From NCBI RefSeq assembly GCF_003752135.1, contig NZ_RJVK01000005.1, forward strand, positions 62,001 through 126,000: 64,000 nt of DNA, in the 5' to 3' direction. Positions 24,213 to 33,548 of this stretch are shown here, piece after piece. The notes below the pieces were generated by a model. That model ran no database searches and was not told the origin of the DNA. It was given only the letters and a program-made list of their open reading frames with translations. The position numbers and the translations under genes are program-made. Origin of the DNA: Caminibacter pacificus (GTDB lineage: Bacteria > Campylobacterota > Campylobacteria > Campylobacterales > Nautiliaceae). The stretch's first letter is position 1; each line of letters starts with the position of its first letter.

Positions 24213-26390
24213 TTATTTTATAGGGTTTTTGATATTGAAATCGAAAAATTTTGAAGTGAATCCGTCTTTTATTTTAGCGTATTGAATTGAAGCTGCGTTT
24301 AGGTTATTCGCTTCTTGCCAAAGAAGTCCAAGACCGTATCTCGCTTCTAAATATTTAGGATTTTTGAGTTTAGCAAGTTCCATTAAAGCGACCGCGTTTG
24401 CGTGATGTCCAGCACCTATTGCTGCGACGGCCGCGTGATACATTGTGTGGGCGTCTTCTACGTTTTTGTTGTTGATTAGGTCGTTATATATTGTATAGCT
24501 CTCTTCGAAATGTTTTGTAAATAAATCCGCATAAGCGAGTCTTTTAAGTACCGGGATTATGTCAAACGTTTCGGTTTTCGCTTTTTGTAAAAGCTGTAAT
24601 CTGACTCTATATAAAAGCCCTGAAATTTTGGCAAATTCGAAATACCAATCTCTTGCTATTTTCGCTCCGTAGTAAAAGTCGTTTAAATTTACTTTCATAG
24701 TCATAAAAAAACTTTGATAACTTTGGGCTAATTTTTGAATCGGCTCGTCTTTATTCGAAGCGTAAAAATATAAAAGATTGGCAATAAGGTCTTTTTCGAA
24801 CATGCTTTTTAATTTTAAAGCTTCGTAGGTGAAATCTTTGTTGAATAACGCTTTAATAGTTAGTTTTGTTAAAATCCACATCGGAGTGGCTTTTTCTTCT
24901 TTTTCGGCGAACGCCGCCATTTTTACGGTGTCGTGAGAATAAATGGCGAGCATTGCGTCTTCAAGAGGATTGTTTATCAAATCTTCTTTTACCGAAGCTA
25001 AAAGGTATTTGTTTTGGATATTGCTTTTATCGGCTGCAAAAAGAGCGAAAATACCGCTTTTTAGGTCGTAAGGGTTTAGGTGGTAGGCTCTTAGGAAATG
25101 TTTATAAGCGTTTAGATAATCCCCGAGTTGTGCGTATGTTAGGGCTAAATTGTAATGAAGAATATATGAATCGGGGTTTGTTTTTATGAGTTTTTGAAAT
25201 TCGTTGTTTGCGAGATAAATATGTCCGTTTATTGCGTATTTTATGGCTTTTGCTATTTTGATGTTAAGTGTAGAATATTTTGCCGTTTTTTTGAGGTAGT
25301 GAGTAGCTTCTTCTATCGAATTTAGCGGAATACCCGCAATACCTTTTTTTAGATAATCGATTGTCATATTGACATTGAATACTTTATATGGGGCGAAGTA
25401 GAAAAATAGGTCGTAATAGTCGTTTCTTTTTTTTAGGAATGTCTTTTGAAACTCTTTTTGAGCGGTTTTTACTTCAAAAAGGGAAGGTTTTAGGAAAACT
25501 TTTATAGGGTAGATGTTTTCGTTTGCGAATTTTTTAAATATTCTACTCGCTTCTTTGAAATAAGATAGTTTCAAATCCACAAGTCCAAGAGCGAATTCTC
25601 CGATTTTAGAATCGCTGTTTTTGAGATAACTTCTCGCACTTTCATACTCTCCGGCTCTTGCTAAATCAAGCCCTTTATAGAGACTTTTTTCTACGTATAA
25701 AGAGGCTTTTTTCGGGTCGTTGTAGTATTCGTAAATGTTTCCTAATAATCGTTTGCTTTTTTCTTCGAAATCGGTAGGTTGGATAAGTGCGGGGATAGAT
25801 TCGTATTCGTATCCCATATAATACATCACAACCGCATAATAAAACGGATAGTTTTTGTTTTTTGCTATTTCCGGCAAGAACGTATATGCTAAGTTTCGGT
25901 AATAATCGAAAAGTTTGTAATCTTTAAGCATCAAAGCGCAGTATGCCGCGTTAATGGCGCTTAGGGTTCTGTTTTCTTTGTTTTGGATTGCTTTTTGGAA
26001 ATATTTGAGGGCTTCTTTGTAGTTTTTTTCTTTTATTTTTATCACTCCCAAATTATACATTGAGAGACTTTTCGCAAAAGCCGAAAGTTTCGTGAGTATT
26101 TCAAGAGCTTTTTCTTTTTGACCGCTTTTATATAGTATGGTAGCTTTTTTTACGAGAATATTTATTTCGTTTTTCGGGATATGTTTTTTTTCAAGTTTTT
26201 TTACTATTTGATTAACGTTAAAATTATCTTTTTTTTGCTCTTTTTTCTTTGTAACGACAACGGCGAGAAGTATTAAAAGCATAATAATCACCAAAAGAAG
26301 AACGATAATGATTATTAATATAAGTTTGTTTTTTTTCTGTTTTTGTTCTTCTTCTGGCTCTATTACTATTACATTATCTTCTTGGGCCAC
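24213..26390 (-). CDS. Membrane-anchored TPR-repeat protein
   Basis: A 725-residue protein with a short acidic cytoplasmic N-terminus, one strong membrane helix (about 23-47), and a long external or periplasmic part built of tetratricopeptide repeats. Clear repeats are visible near 95-170 (AKSLSMYNLGVIKIKEKNYKEALKYFQKA), 405-445 (SYILHYNLALTYAQLGDYLNAYKHFLRA) and 665-705 (residues quoted as landmarks only). It is preceded by serS on the same strand with an 8-bp gap. TPR scaffolds of this size often serve pilus, flagellar or secretion assembly, but no partner gene is nearby, so its role is unknown. Confidence 0.82.
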   Translation of the reverse strand: MAQEDNVIVIEPEEEQKQKKNKLILIIIIVLLLVIIMLLILLAVVVTKKKEQKKDNFNVNQIVKKLEKKHIPKNEINILVKKATILYKSGQKEKALEILTKLSAFAKSLSMYNLGVIKIKEKNYKEALKYFQKAIQNKENRTLSAINAAYCALMLKDYKLFDYYRNLAYTFLPEIAKNKNYPFYYAVVMYYMGYEYESIPALIQPTDFEEKSKRLLGNIYEYYNDPKKASLYVEKSLYKGLDLARAGEYESARSYLKNSDSKIGEFALGLVDLKLSYFKEASRIFKKFANENIYPIKVFLKPSLFEVKTAQKEFQKTFLKKRNDYYDLFFYFAPYKVFNVNMTIDYLKKGIAGIPLNSIEEATHYLKKTAKYSTLNIKIAKAIKYAINGHIYLANNEFQKLIKTNPDSYILHYNLALTYAQLGDYLNAYKHFLRAYHLNPYDLKSGIFALFAADKSNIQNKYLLASVKEDLINNPLEDAMLAIYSHDTVKMAAFAEKEEKATPMWILTKLTIKALFNKDFTYEALKLKSMFEKDLIANLLYFYASNKDEPIQKLAQSYQSFFMTMKVNLNDFYYGAKIARDWYFEFAKISGLLYRVRLQLLQKAKTETFDIIPVLKRLAYADLFTKHFEESYTIYNDLINNKNVEDAHTMYHAAVAAIGAGHHANAVALMELAKLKNPKYLEARYGLGLLWQEANNLNAASIQYAKIKDGFTSKFFDFNIKNPIK

Positions 26391-26398
26391 TTAATTCC

Positions 26399-27649
<1,251 letters not shown>

Positions 27650-27694
27650 TTATATCCTTTTCGATGTTAATTTATGCTATTTTTTTAATTTTGG

Positions 27695-27700
27695 TATAAT
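27695..27700 (+). promoter_or_regulatory. -10 box of the binding-protein gene
   Basis: TATAAT behind a T-rich stretch (27681-27692) without a clear -35 box, the style common in Campylobacterota. The start codon at 27734 has AGGAGAG upstream. Confidence 0.5.
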
Positions 27701-27733
27701 ATATCGGTAATTTTAACATAAAAGGAGAGCTAA

Positions 27734-28876
27734 ATGAAAAAAGGTTTATTGTTACTCGGTCTTAGTGCGTTCGCGGCAACTGCACTAATGGCTGCCGAAA
27801 TTAAAGTTGGTATTTTACAACCTCTAACAGGTCCAATTGCATCATTCGGTCAAAAAACACTTGACGGAATTAAACTAGTACATGAAAAATACAACAAACT
27901 TCCAAACGGAGACACTATCAAATTGGTAATCGTTGATAACCAATTCGATAAAATCCAAACAGTAAACGGATACAACAGATTGGCAAGCGATGATAAAGTT
28001 GTTGCAATCGAAGGTCCTCTTGCGAGTTCTATGGCGCTATCAATCAAAAGATTCGCAAACGATACTAAAACACCTACCGTAACTCAAATCGCTACTAACC
28101 CGAGAGTTACAAAAAACACTAAATATATCACAAGGGCGTGTTTTACTGATGATTTCCAAGGTACCGTAGCTGCTAAATATGCATTAAAACATCATCTAAA
28201 TAACGCTGTTGTAGTATTCGATATGAAACAAGATTATTCTGTAGGTCTTGCAAAAGCATTCCAAAAAGCTTATAAAAAAGGCGGAGGAAAAATCTTAAAA
28301 GTACTTTACATCAACTCAGGTGATAAAGACTTCAACGCTCAAGTAGCACAAATTAAAAGATTAAATCCAAAATTCATCTATACACCTATTTATGCACCTG
28401 AAGAAGGACTATTCCTAAGACAATTAAGAGCTGCCGGAGTAAAAGCTCCTGTAATGGGTGGAGACGGTATTGCAGACCCTGGACTACTTAAAAAACTTGC
28501 AGGAAGCGCTGCAAACGGTGTAATGTATACAGACCACTTCGACGCGGCTAAAGCTCCGACTCCATTATCAGCTCAATTCATTAAAGATTTCAAAGCTAAA
28601 TACGGAAGACTTCCAAGTGCATTCGCAGCAACCGGAGCTGACGGATATCTATTGATTTACAACGCTGTAAAACAATGTGATACAAATGCTAATAAAGCGG
28701 ATTTGGCTAAATTCAAAGCTTGTGTAAACAACGCTATAAGACATACTAAAAATCTTGAAGCGGTAACAGGATATTTGACAATTGATCCTAATACAGGAAA
28801 CCCAATCAATAAACCTGCGGTTATCGAAAAAATCGTTGATGGAAAAACTGAGTTCGTAGAACTTGTAAAACCATAA
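27734..28876 (+). CDS. Branched-chain amino acid ABC transporter, periplasmic binding protein
   Basis: A LivJ/LivK-type solute-binding protein of 380 residues. The signal peptide covers 1-20 (ending ATALMAAE). VGILQPLTGPIASFGQ (25-40) is the first ligand-loop signature of the family, with DGIKLVHEKYN following, and AATGADGYLLIYNAV near 295-310. It should capture a branched-chain or related amino acid for the LivH/LivM permeases encoded 2.6 kb downstream. Three sensory genes interrupt the operon. Stacked hairpins follow its stop codon, which would make this the most abundant message of the locus. Confidence 0.92.
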   Translation: MKKGLLLLGLSAFAATALMAAEIKVGILQPLTGPIASFGQKTLDGIKLVHEKYNKLPNGDTIKLVIVDNQFDKIQTVNGYNRLASDDKVVAIEGPLASSMALSIKRFANDTKTPTVTQIATNPRVTKNTKYITRACFTDDFQGTVAAKYALKHHLNNAVVVFDMKQDYSVGLAKAFQKAYKKGGGKILKVLYINSGDKDFNAQVAQIKRLNPKFIYTPIYAPEEGLFLRQLRAAGVKAPVMGGDGIADPGLLKKLAGSAANGVMYTDHFDAAKAPTPLSAQFIKDFKAKYGRLPSAFAATGADGYLLIYNAVKQCDTNANKADLAKFKACVNNAIRHTKNLEAVTGYLTIDPNTGNPINKPAVIEKIVDGKTEFVELVKP

Positions 28877-28897
28877 TTAATTATAATAATAACTTTT

Positions 28898-28976
28898 CCC
28901 CTTTCGGGGGATATATTTAAAAGACGCTAAGTAATGCGCTTTTAAATATATCCGATTATTATTGGATATAATAATC
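28898..28976 (+). terminator. Cluster of three hairpins after the binding-protein gene
   Basis: CCCC/GGGG with a TTTC loop (28898-28909) is followed by a long stem: GGATATATTTAAAAG-A-CGC (28909-28927) pairs with GCGCTTTTAAATATATCC (28936-28953) with one bulged A. Then GATTATTAT/ATAATAATC (28954-28962 and 28968-28976) forms a 9-bp stem. The first two share two G bases, so they may compete. The TATAAT at 28967-28972 within the last stem could be the -10 box of the next gene. Confidence 0.65.
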
Positions 28977-29002
28977 AAAAAACAAATTAAAGAGGACAAC
29001 AA

Positions 29003-30520
29003 ATGGGCTTTTCATTACCTGTAAAACTTAAAGACGGAATTTATTGGGTAGGTTGCGACAGCGCAAGACTTCTTAATTCCAATATGTATCTTATTAAAGA
29101 TGAAGACGTAGGAGTTTTGGTAGATCCGGCATGGAGTCAGTCAGGGTGTTTTTATGACAAGCTTTCTACTCTTATGGATTTGGATAAAATCAAATACGTT
29201 ATCGTTCAAAATTATGAACCGGATACCGTAAAAGCTCTTGAACTTCTTAAAAAAACGCTTAAAGATTTTCAAATCGTAACACATTGGAAAATTTCTATGT
29301 TTTTAAATAAATTCGATTTAAACGTACCAATGTATATTATTGACGAAAACGATTGGAAACTTAAACTTCCGACAAAAGATTTGGAATTTATTTTTACGCC
29401 GTTTAATTATTTTGCGGGAAGTTTTTGTACGTATGACAAAACCTCAAAAACAGTATTTAGCGGAGAGCTTTTTAGTGTCGTGAAAAACAAATTCGGTCTT
29501 TACGTGGATAAAGAACCGTTGTATTTGTATTCTTTAAAAACGTTTCATAAGCTATATTTACCTCTTGAATACGCAAAAAAAGCGGTAAAAAACATACCTG
29601 AAGAAGTAGAGCTTATAGCGCCTAAATACGGAAGCGTACTTGAAGACGAGTTTATTCCTAAAGCCAAAAAAGAGATTTTATCTATCGAAAAAGAGTTTGA
29701 TTTCGATAGCGTAAGAGAAGAGATTATGAGTAATCTCTACAAAGATTTGGTATATCTTGATTTTAAAGATGCGTTTAAAAACTTATTTAAAAATCTCCAA
29801 AAAGCTATCGAATCGATTATTATGCTTGAATTAAAAGTCGAAAACGAAACTCTTCATCAAGGACTTAACAAGTCAAAAAGTATAATTAAAAAAGACGGAG
29901 AAATAGAAGGAATTAATGCCGAATTATCGGTAGGATTAAGCAACTCCGGATTAAATGAAGAGCTGACTCAGTTTCTTGAAAGTTTATTAGATAGACTTTT
30001 ATATCCTCTTGTTAATTCATATAAAAGAGAACAAATTCTTAATAAAAACAAATATGAAAGAAATCCTATTTTAGATCCGTTAACAGGACTATTCAGTGTA
30101 GAATATTTAGAATTTTTAAAACCTAAACTTAAACAGTCTGTCAGATATAAGTTTCCTATTACAATGGGAGTTGTGAATATAGACTTTGACGAACAAACCG
30201 GAAAACTTTACAAAGAGTGTATTATTAGAGAAGCGGCTAAATATTTACAAAATCATTTTAGAAGTTCGGACGTTCTTTTGAGAATCGACGAAGGTAAGTT
30301 TTTAATTGTTATGCCGTTTACGTTTGAAAAAGACGCTAAGAAAAAATTAATGTCCGTAATTGACGGATTGAATCAAAAAGCGTTTTGCGGTACAAAAAAT
30401 ATGCATGTAAAAGCTGAAGCTTCAGTATTGGAATACGATAAAGAATCTACTTTAGAAGATTTTCTTAAAAAACTTGACAAATCAACTTTTGAACCGATTT
30501 TTATCACCCAATTATCATAA
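29003..30520 (+). CDS. Degenerate oxygen-binding di-iron-type (ODP) domain fused to degenerate GGDEF domain
   Basis: A 505-residue cytoplasmic two-domain protein. Residues about 5-225 have the metallo-beta-lactamase fold of flavodiiron/ODP proteins (DGIYWVGCDSARLLNSN, LVDPAW), but the metal set H-x-E-x-D-H reads N70-Y-E72-P-D74-T75. The next His is N135 (FNYFAGSF), the Asp is E155 (SGELFS) and the last His is Y209 (APKYGS). A helical linker (230-350) leads to a GGDEF-like domain: DPLTGLF (358-364) is kept, but the GGDEF box is DEGKF (429-433). It is probably a signalling protein that neither binds di-iron nor makes c-di-GMP. GAGGAC lies upstream of the start. Confidence 0.75.
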   Translation: MGFSLPVKLKDGIYWVGCDSARLLNSNMYLIKDEDVGVLVDPAWSQSGCFYDKLSTLMDLDKIKYVIVQNYEPDTVKALELLKKTLKDFQIVTHWKISMFLNKFDLNVPMYIIDENDWKLKLPTKDLEFIFTPFNYFAGSFCTYDKTSKTVFSGELFSVVKNKFGLYVDKEPLYLYSLKTFHKLYLPLEYAKKAVKNIPEEVELIAPKYGSVLEDEFIPKAKKEILSIEKEFDFDSVREEIMSNLYKDLVYLDFKDAFKNLFKNLQKAIESIIMLELKVENETLHQGLNKSKSIIKKDGEIEGINAELSVGLSNSGLNEELTQFLESLLDRLLYPLVNSYKREQILNKNKYERNPILDPLTGLFSVEYLEFLKPKLKQSVRYKFPITMGVVNIDFDEQTGKLYKECIIREAAKYLQNHFRSSDVLLRIDEGKFLIVMPFTFEKDAKKKLMSVIDGLNQKAFCGTKNMHVKAEASVLEYDKESTLEDFLKKLDKSTFEPIFITQLS

Positions 30521-30533
30521 AAGAGTCTTAAAA

Positions 30534-30564
30534 TACCTCCTTAGATGGATAATCTAAGGAGGTA
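30534..30564 (+). promoter_or_regulatory. Perfect hairpin sequestering the Shine-Dalgarno site of the first PAS gene
   Basis: TACCTCCTTAGAT (30534-30546) and ATCTAAGGAGGTA (30552-30564) are exact inverted copies around a 5-base loop. The right arm contains the full ribosome site AAGGAGGT, and the ATG follows at 30568. No T run follows, so it is not a normal terminator. In RNA it would hide the ribosome site. Confidence 0.8.
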
Positions 30565-30567
30565 AAA

Positions 30568-30999
30568 ATGAATAAGCGCTATATAATCGATGAAGAAGTT
30601 AAATTTGAAGATGTTAATCCTACAAACAGACCGGTTGTAAGCAGAACCGATATCCACGGAAATATTTTGTATGTTAATTCGGTATTCGCAAATATGTGCG
30701 GATATAAAAAAGAAGAGATGCTTGGCCGTCCGCATAGAATCATCAGACACCCTGATATGCCGAAAAAAGTGTTTGAAGAGATGTGGGAAACGATAAAAGC
30801 GGGAAAAGAATGGCATGGATTTGTTAAAAATTTGAGAAAAGACGGCCGATATTATTGGGTGGACGCTCATATTTCGCCTGTAAAGAAAAATGGAAAAATA
30901 GTGGGCTATATCTCTGTAAGAAGAGCTGTAAATGACGATATTAAAAGGGAAATGGAGAGAGTGTATGCTGAGATGAGGGAGAATGAACGTTCATTTTGA
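30568..30999 (+). CDS. Aer-type PAS domain protein (single domain), first copy
   Basis: A 143-residue cytoplasmic protein consisting of one PAS domain of the Aer/FAD-binding type: RTDIHGNILYVN (28-39), GRPHRIIRHPDMP (near 53-65), EMWETIKAGKEWHGFVKN and GRYYWVDAHISP. A helical tail (120-143) follows. No kinase, HAMP or methyl-accepting domain is attached, as seen for stand-alone Campylobacterota Aer-like redox sensors that work with a separate chemotaxis transducer. Its ribosome site is hidden in a hairpin. Confidence 0.88.
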   Translation: MNKRYIIDEEVKFEDVNPTNRPVVSRTDIHGNILYVNSVFANMCGYKKEEMLGRPHRIIRHPDMPKKVFEEMWETIKAGKEWHGFVKNLRKDGRYYWVDAHISPVKKNGKIVGYISVRRAVNDDIKREMERVYAEMRENERSF

Positions 31000-31026
31000 T
31001 TATTGGATGAAAAAGGGGGGTTAAGA

Positions 31027-31461
31027 ATGAGCGATTTCAATATTACAAACGAAATGAAATTTTTGGATGAGTTTGAGTTTCTAAACAAACCGATTATAAC
31101 AAGAACAGATAAAGAGGGGAATATAATTTTTGCCAATTCTTTATTTAGCAAAATGAGCGGTTTTTCAAGAGCCGAATATTTAGGGCGTCCTCACAATATC
31201 GTAAGACATCCCGATATGCCAAAAGCTATTTTCGAACAATTATGGGATATGATTTTGCTCGGGAAAGCTTGGAGCGGATATATTAAGAACAAAACAAAAT
31301 GCGGAAAGTTTTATTGGGTTGAAGCGTTTATTCAACCTGAATATGAAAACGGAATTATTACGGGATTTGCTTCTTTGCAAAGAAGAGTTTCTATTAAAAT
31401 CGTTAGACGTTACGAAAAAATTTATAAAGAAATGAGACTTAAGGAGCTAACAAGAGGATAA
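31027..31461 (+). CDS. Aer-type PAS domain protein (single domain), second copy
   Basis: A 144-residue paralogue of the preceding gene, roughly half identical in the PAS core (RTDKEGNIIFAN, GRPHNIVRHPDMP, GYIKNKTKCGKFYWVEAF). The ATG at 31027 is chosen because a strong AAAAGGGGGG site lies 6 bases upstream; a TTG at 31003 is in frame but lacks a site. Tandem duplication seems likely. It would sense redox state through FAD and pass it to a transducer not found in this window. Confidence 0.87.
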   Translation: MSDFNITNEMKFLDEFEFLNKPIITRTDKEGNIIFANSLFSKMSGFSRAEYLGRPHNIVRHPDMPKAIFEQLWDMILLGKAWSGYIKNKTKCGKFYWVEAFIQPEYENGIITGFASLQRRVSIKIVRRYEKIYKEMRLKELTRG

Positions 31462-31477
31462 ACCCTTTTAAACTTGA

Positions 31478-31511
31478 TATAATAACCCTAAATTAAAACA
31501 AAAGGTTAGGG
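31478..31511 (+). promoter_or_regulatory. -10 box and 6-bp hairpin upstream of livH
   Basis: TATAAT (31478-31483) lies 30 bases before the livH start. CCCTAA (31486-31491) and TTAGGG (31506-31511) pair across a 14-base loop and touch the start region. It could be a weak internal promoter for livH-livM. Confidence 0.4.
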
Positions 31512-31513
31512 AA

Positions 31514-32428
31514 ATGAGTATCGGGTTTATCCTGCAACAAATTATCAACGGCTTTTCTCTTGGAAGTATGTATGCCTTGATTGCTATCGGGTATACGCTT
31601 GTATACGGGGTGTTGAGACTTATTAACTTCGCACACGGCGATATTATGATGGTCGGTGCGTTTATGGCATTTATTTTCTTTAAGATTTTAGGGCTTAATT
31701 TTTACGTAGCTGTGTTGTTTTCTATTATTTTTACCGCAATTGTTGGTATTCTAACTTACGTGAGCGCCTATAAACCTCTACTTGACAAAGGCGCTCCTAA
31801 AATTTCTCTTTTAATTACCGCTATTGGTATTTCGTTTTTCTTGGAATCTTTATTTAACGTAATTGCAAACCAATATTTAGGCGGGACATATCAGGCTTTT
31901 TATTTTCCGAAATGGTTTTCTCATATTATCCATATCGGTAACGTAACTATTCCGGTACTTACGATTATCGTGCCTGTTTTGACTCTGTTGCTTTTAGGGG
32001 TTGTATTGTTTATTCTTTATAAAACGAAAGTGGGGATTGCTATTAGGGCTCTTGCGTTTGATATCACTACTGTAAAACTTATGGGTGCGAATTCGAATAT
32101 GATTATCGCTTTTGTTTTTGCGTTAGGTAGTGCCCTTGCAGCGATAGGTGGTATTGCTTATGCTATGGCATATCCGAGTATCGACCCTTATATGGGGATG
32201 CTTGTAGGTCTAAAAGCGTTCGCAGCTGCTGTTGTTGGAGGAATCGGGAGTGTAACAGGAGCGGTAATCGGTGGATTTATTTTGGGATTTGCCGAAGTTG
32301 CTATTCCAGGATTTTTCCCTGAACTTGGGGGATGGAAAGACGCTTTTGCATTTATTTTCTTGATTTTCGTATTGTTATTCAAACCGACCGGAATTATGGG
32401 TATCGACTTTGAAAGACAAAGGTTTTAA
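31514..32428 (+). CDS. livH: Branched-chain amino acid ABC transporter permease LivH
   Basis: Integral membrane permease of 304 residues with about eight segments. SMYALIAIGYTLVYGVLRLINFAHGD (positions about 17-42) is the family signature of LivH, and AFVFALGSALAAIGGIAYA and VVGGIGSVTGAVIGGFILG carry the ATPase-coupling loop and the terminal helices. It works with LivM and the upstream binding protein. The ATP-binding subunits LivG and LivF are not encoded beside it. Confidence 0.94.
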   Translation: MSIGFILQQIINGFSLGSMYALIAIGYTLVYGVLRLINFAHGDIMMVGAFMAFIFFKILGLNFYVAVLFSIIFTAIVGILTYVSAYKPLLDKGAPKISLLITAIGISFFLESLFNVIANQYLGGTYQAFYFPKWFSHIIHIGNVTIPVLTIIVPVLTLLLLGVVLFILYKTKVGIAIRALAFDITTVKLMGANSNMIIAFVFALGSALAAIGGIAYAMAYPSIDPYMGMLVGLKAFAAAVVGGIGSVTGAVIGGFILGFAEVAIPGFFPELGGWKDAFAFIFLIFVLLFKPTGIMGIDFERQRF

Positions 32429-32429
32429 A

Positions 32430-33464
32430 ATGATGAGCGCAAAAAAATACTTTGCTTTAATAGCGGCTGTTACGGCTGTTTTTATAGCTTTTTTATACTT
32501 TTCACCGAAACTCTTTAACAGTTATACGTTAATTGTTCTTGGTAATATTTACATTTTTATTATTTTGGCTGTTAGTTACAACCTTATCAACGGTGTAACG
32601 GGACAATTCTCGCTCGAGCCGAACGGATTTGTCGCAATAGGTGCTTATGTTACGGCTATTTTGATGTTATCACCGGAAGTAAAAGAAGAACTCTATATGC
32701 TGGCGGAGCCGTTGCCGCTTATAAGAGACGTGTTTTTGCCTAATCCGTTTTTAACGCTTTTGATAAGCGGTATTGTTGCAGCGCTTGTGGCATTGACTTT
32801 AGCTTTTCCTGTTTTTAGGGTTAGAGGAGACTATCTTGCTATCGTAACGCTTGGATTCGGGTTTATTATCAGAATCTTTTTAATCAATAACCCTGAAATT
32901 TCAAACGGTTCTATGGGACTTGATTCAATTCCCGGGTTTGCGAGTTATTTTTGGATAGGTATTGCTTGTCTTTTGACGGTGATATTGATTTATAACGTCG
33001 TATATTCTAAGTACGGACGTGCGATGAAAGCCGTAAGAGACGACGAAGACGCGGCACTTGCCATGGGTGTTAATACATTCAAAATCAAAACTCTTGCGTT
33101 TATGACGAGTGCGTTTTTTGAGGGAGTAGGCGGAGGACTTCTTGCAAGTTCAATCGGTGCTATTAGTCCGGATCAATTTACTTTTATGCTTACGTTCCAA
33201 TTATTGATTATTATCGTACTGGGCGGGCTTGGAAGTATGAGCGGTGCAATTTTGGGTACTATTTTGGTGCTCGGAGGAATGGAGCTTTTAAGACCGCTTG
33301 ACGATGCGAACTGGCATTTAGGTTCTATTCACGGAATTCCTGGACTTAGAATGGTTATTTTCAGTCTATTATTGCTTTTGATTATGCTTTTTGCAAGAAG
33401 AGGACTTCTTGGAGACAAAGAGATTTGGGATTATTTCAAACTCAAAAAAAACGGTGTGAAGTAA
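32430..33464 (+). CDS. livM: Branched-chain amino acid ABC transporter permease LivM
   Basis: Second permease subunit, 344 residues from the ATG at 32430, which has AAAGG upstream; a TTG 21 bases earlier, inside livH, is less likely. YNLINGVTGQFSLEPNGFVA and FRVRGDYLAIVTLGFGFIIR are LivM signatures, with the Glu/Pro-rich loop GQFSLEPNG replacing the more usual GQ.SLGH. About ten membrane segments are seen. It forms the transport channel with LivH. thiG starts 84 bp downstream instead of livG. Confidence 0.93.
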   Translation: MMSAKKYFALIAAVTAVFIAFLYFSPKLFNSYTLIVLGNIYIFIILAVSYNLINGVTGQFSLEPNGFVAIGAYVTAILMLSPEVKEELYMLAEPLPLIRDVFLPNPFLTLLISGIVAALVALTLAFPVFRVRGDYLAIVTLGFGFIIRIFLINNPEISNGSMGLDSIPGFASYFWIGIACLLTVILIYNVVYSKYGRAMKAVRDDEDAALAMGVNTFKIKTLAFMTSAFFEGVGGGLLASSIGAISPDQFTFMLTFQLLIIIVLGGLGSMSGAILGTILVLGGMELLRPLDDANWHLGSIHGIPGLRMVIFSLLLLLIMLFARRGLLGDKEIWDYFKLKKNGVK

Positions 33465-33548
33465 CAATACACGGCTGAAAAAAGCGTAGAAAAATTGATG
33501 AAAAAAATAGAAAAATATGATATAAAGAGTAAAAACTAAGGAGACTTA

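Noticed and set aside
31003-31026. TTG start for the second PAS gene
   Set aside because: No ribosome site lies before it, whereas the ATG at 31027 follows AAAAGGGGGG.
33465-33548. TPP riboswitch before thiG
   Set aside because: The spacer is only 84 bp and lacks the conserved CUGAGA-type core, so no riboswitch can be supported.
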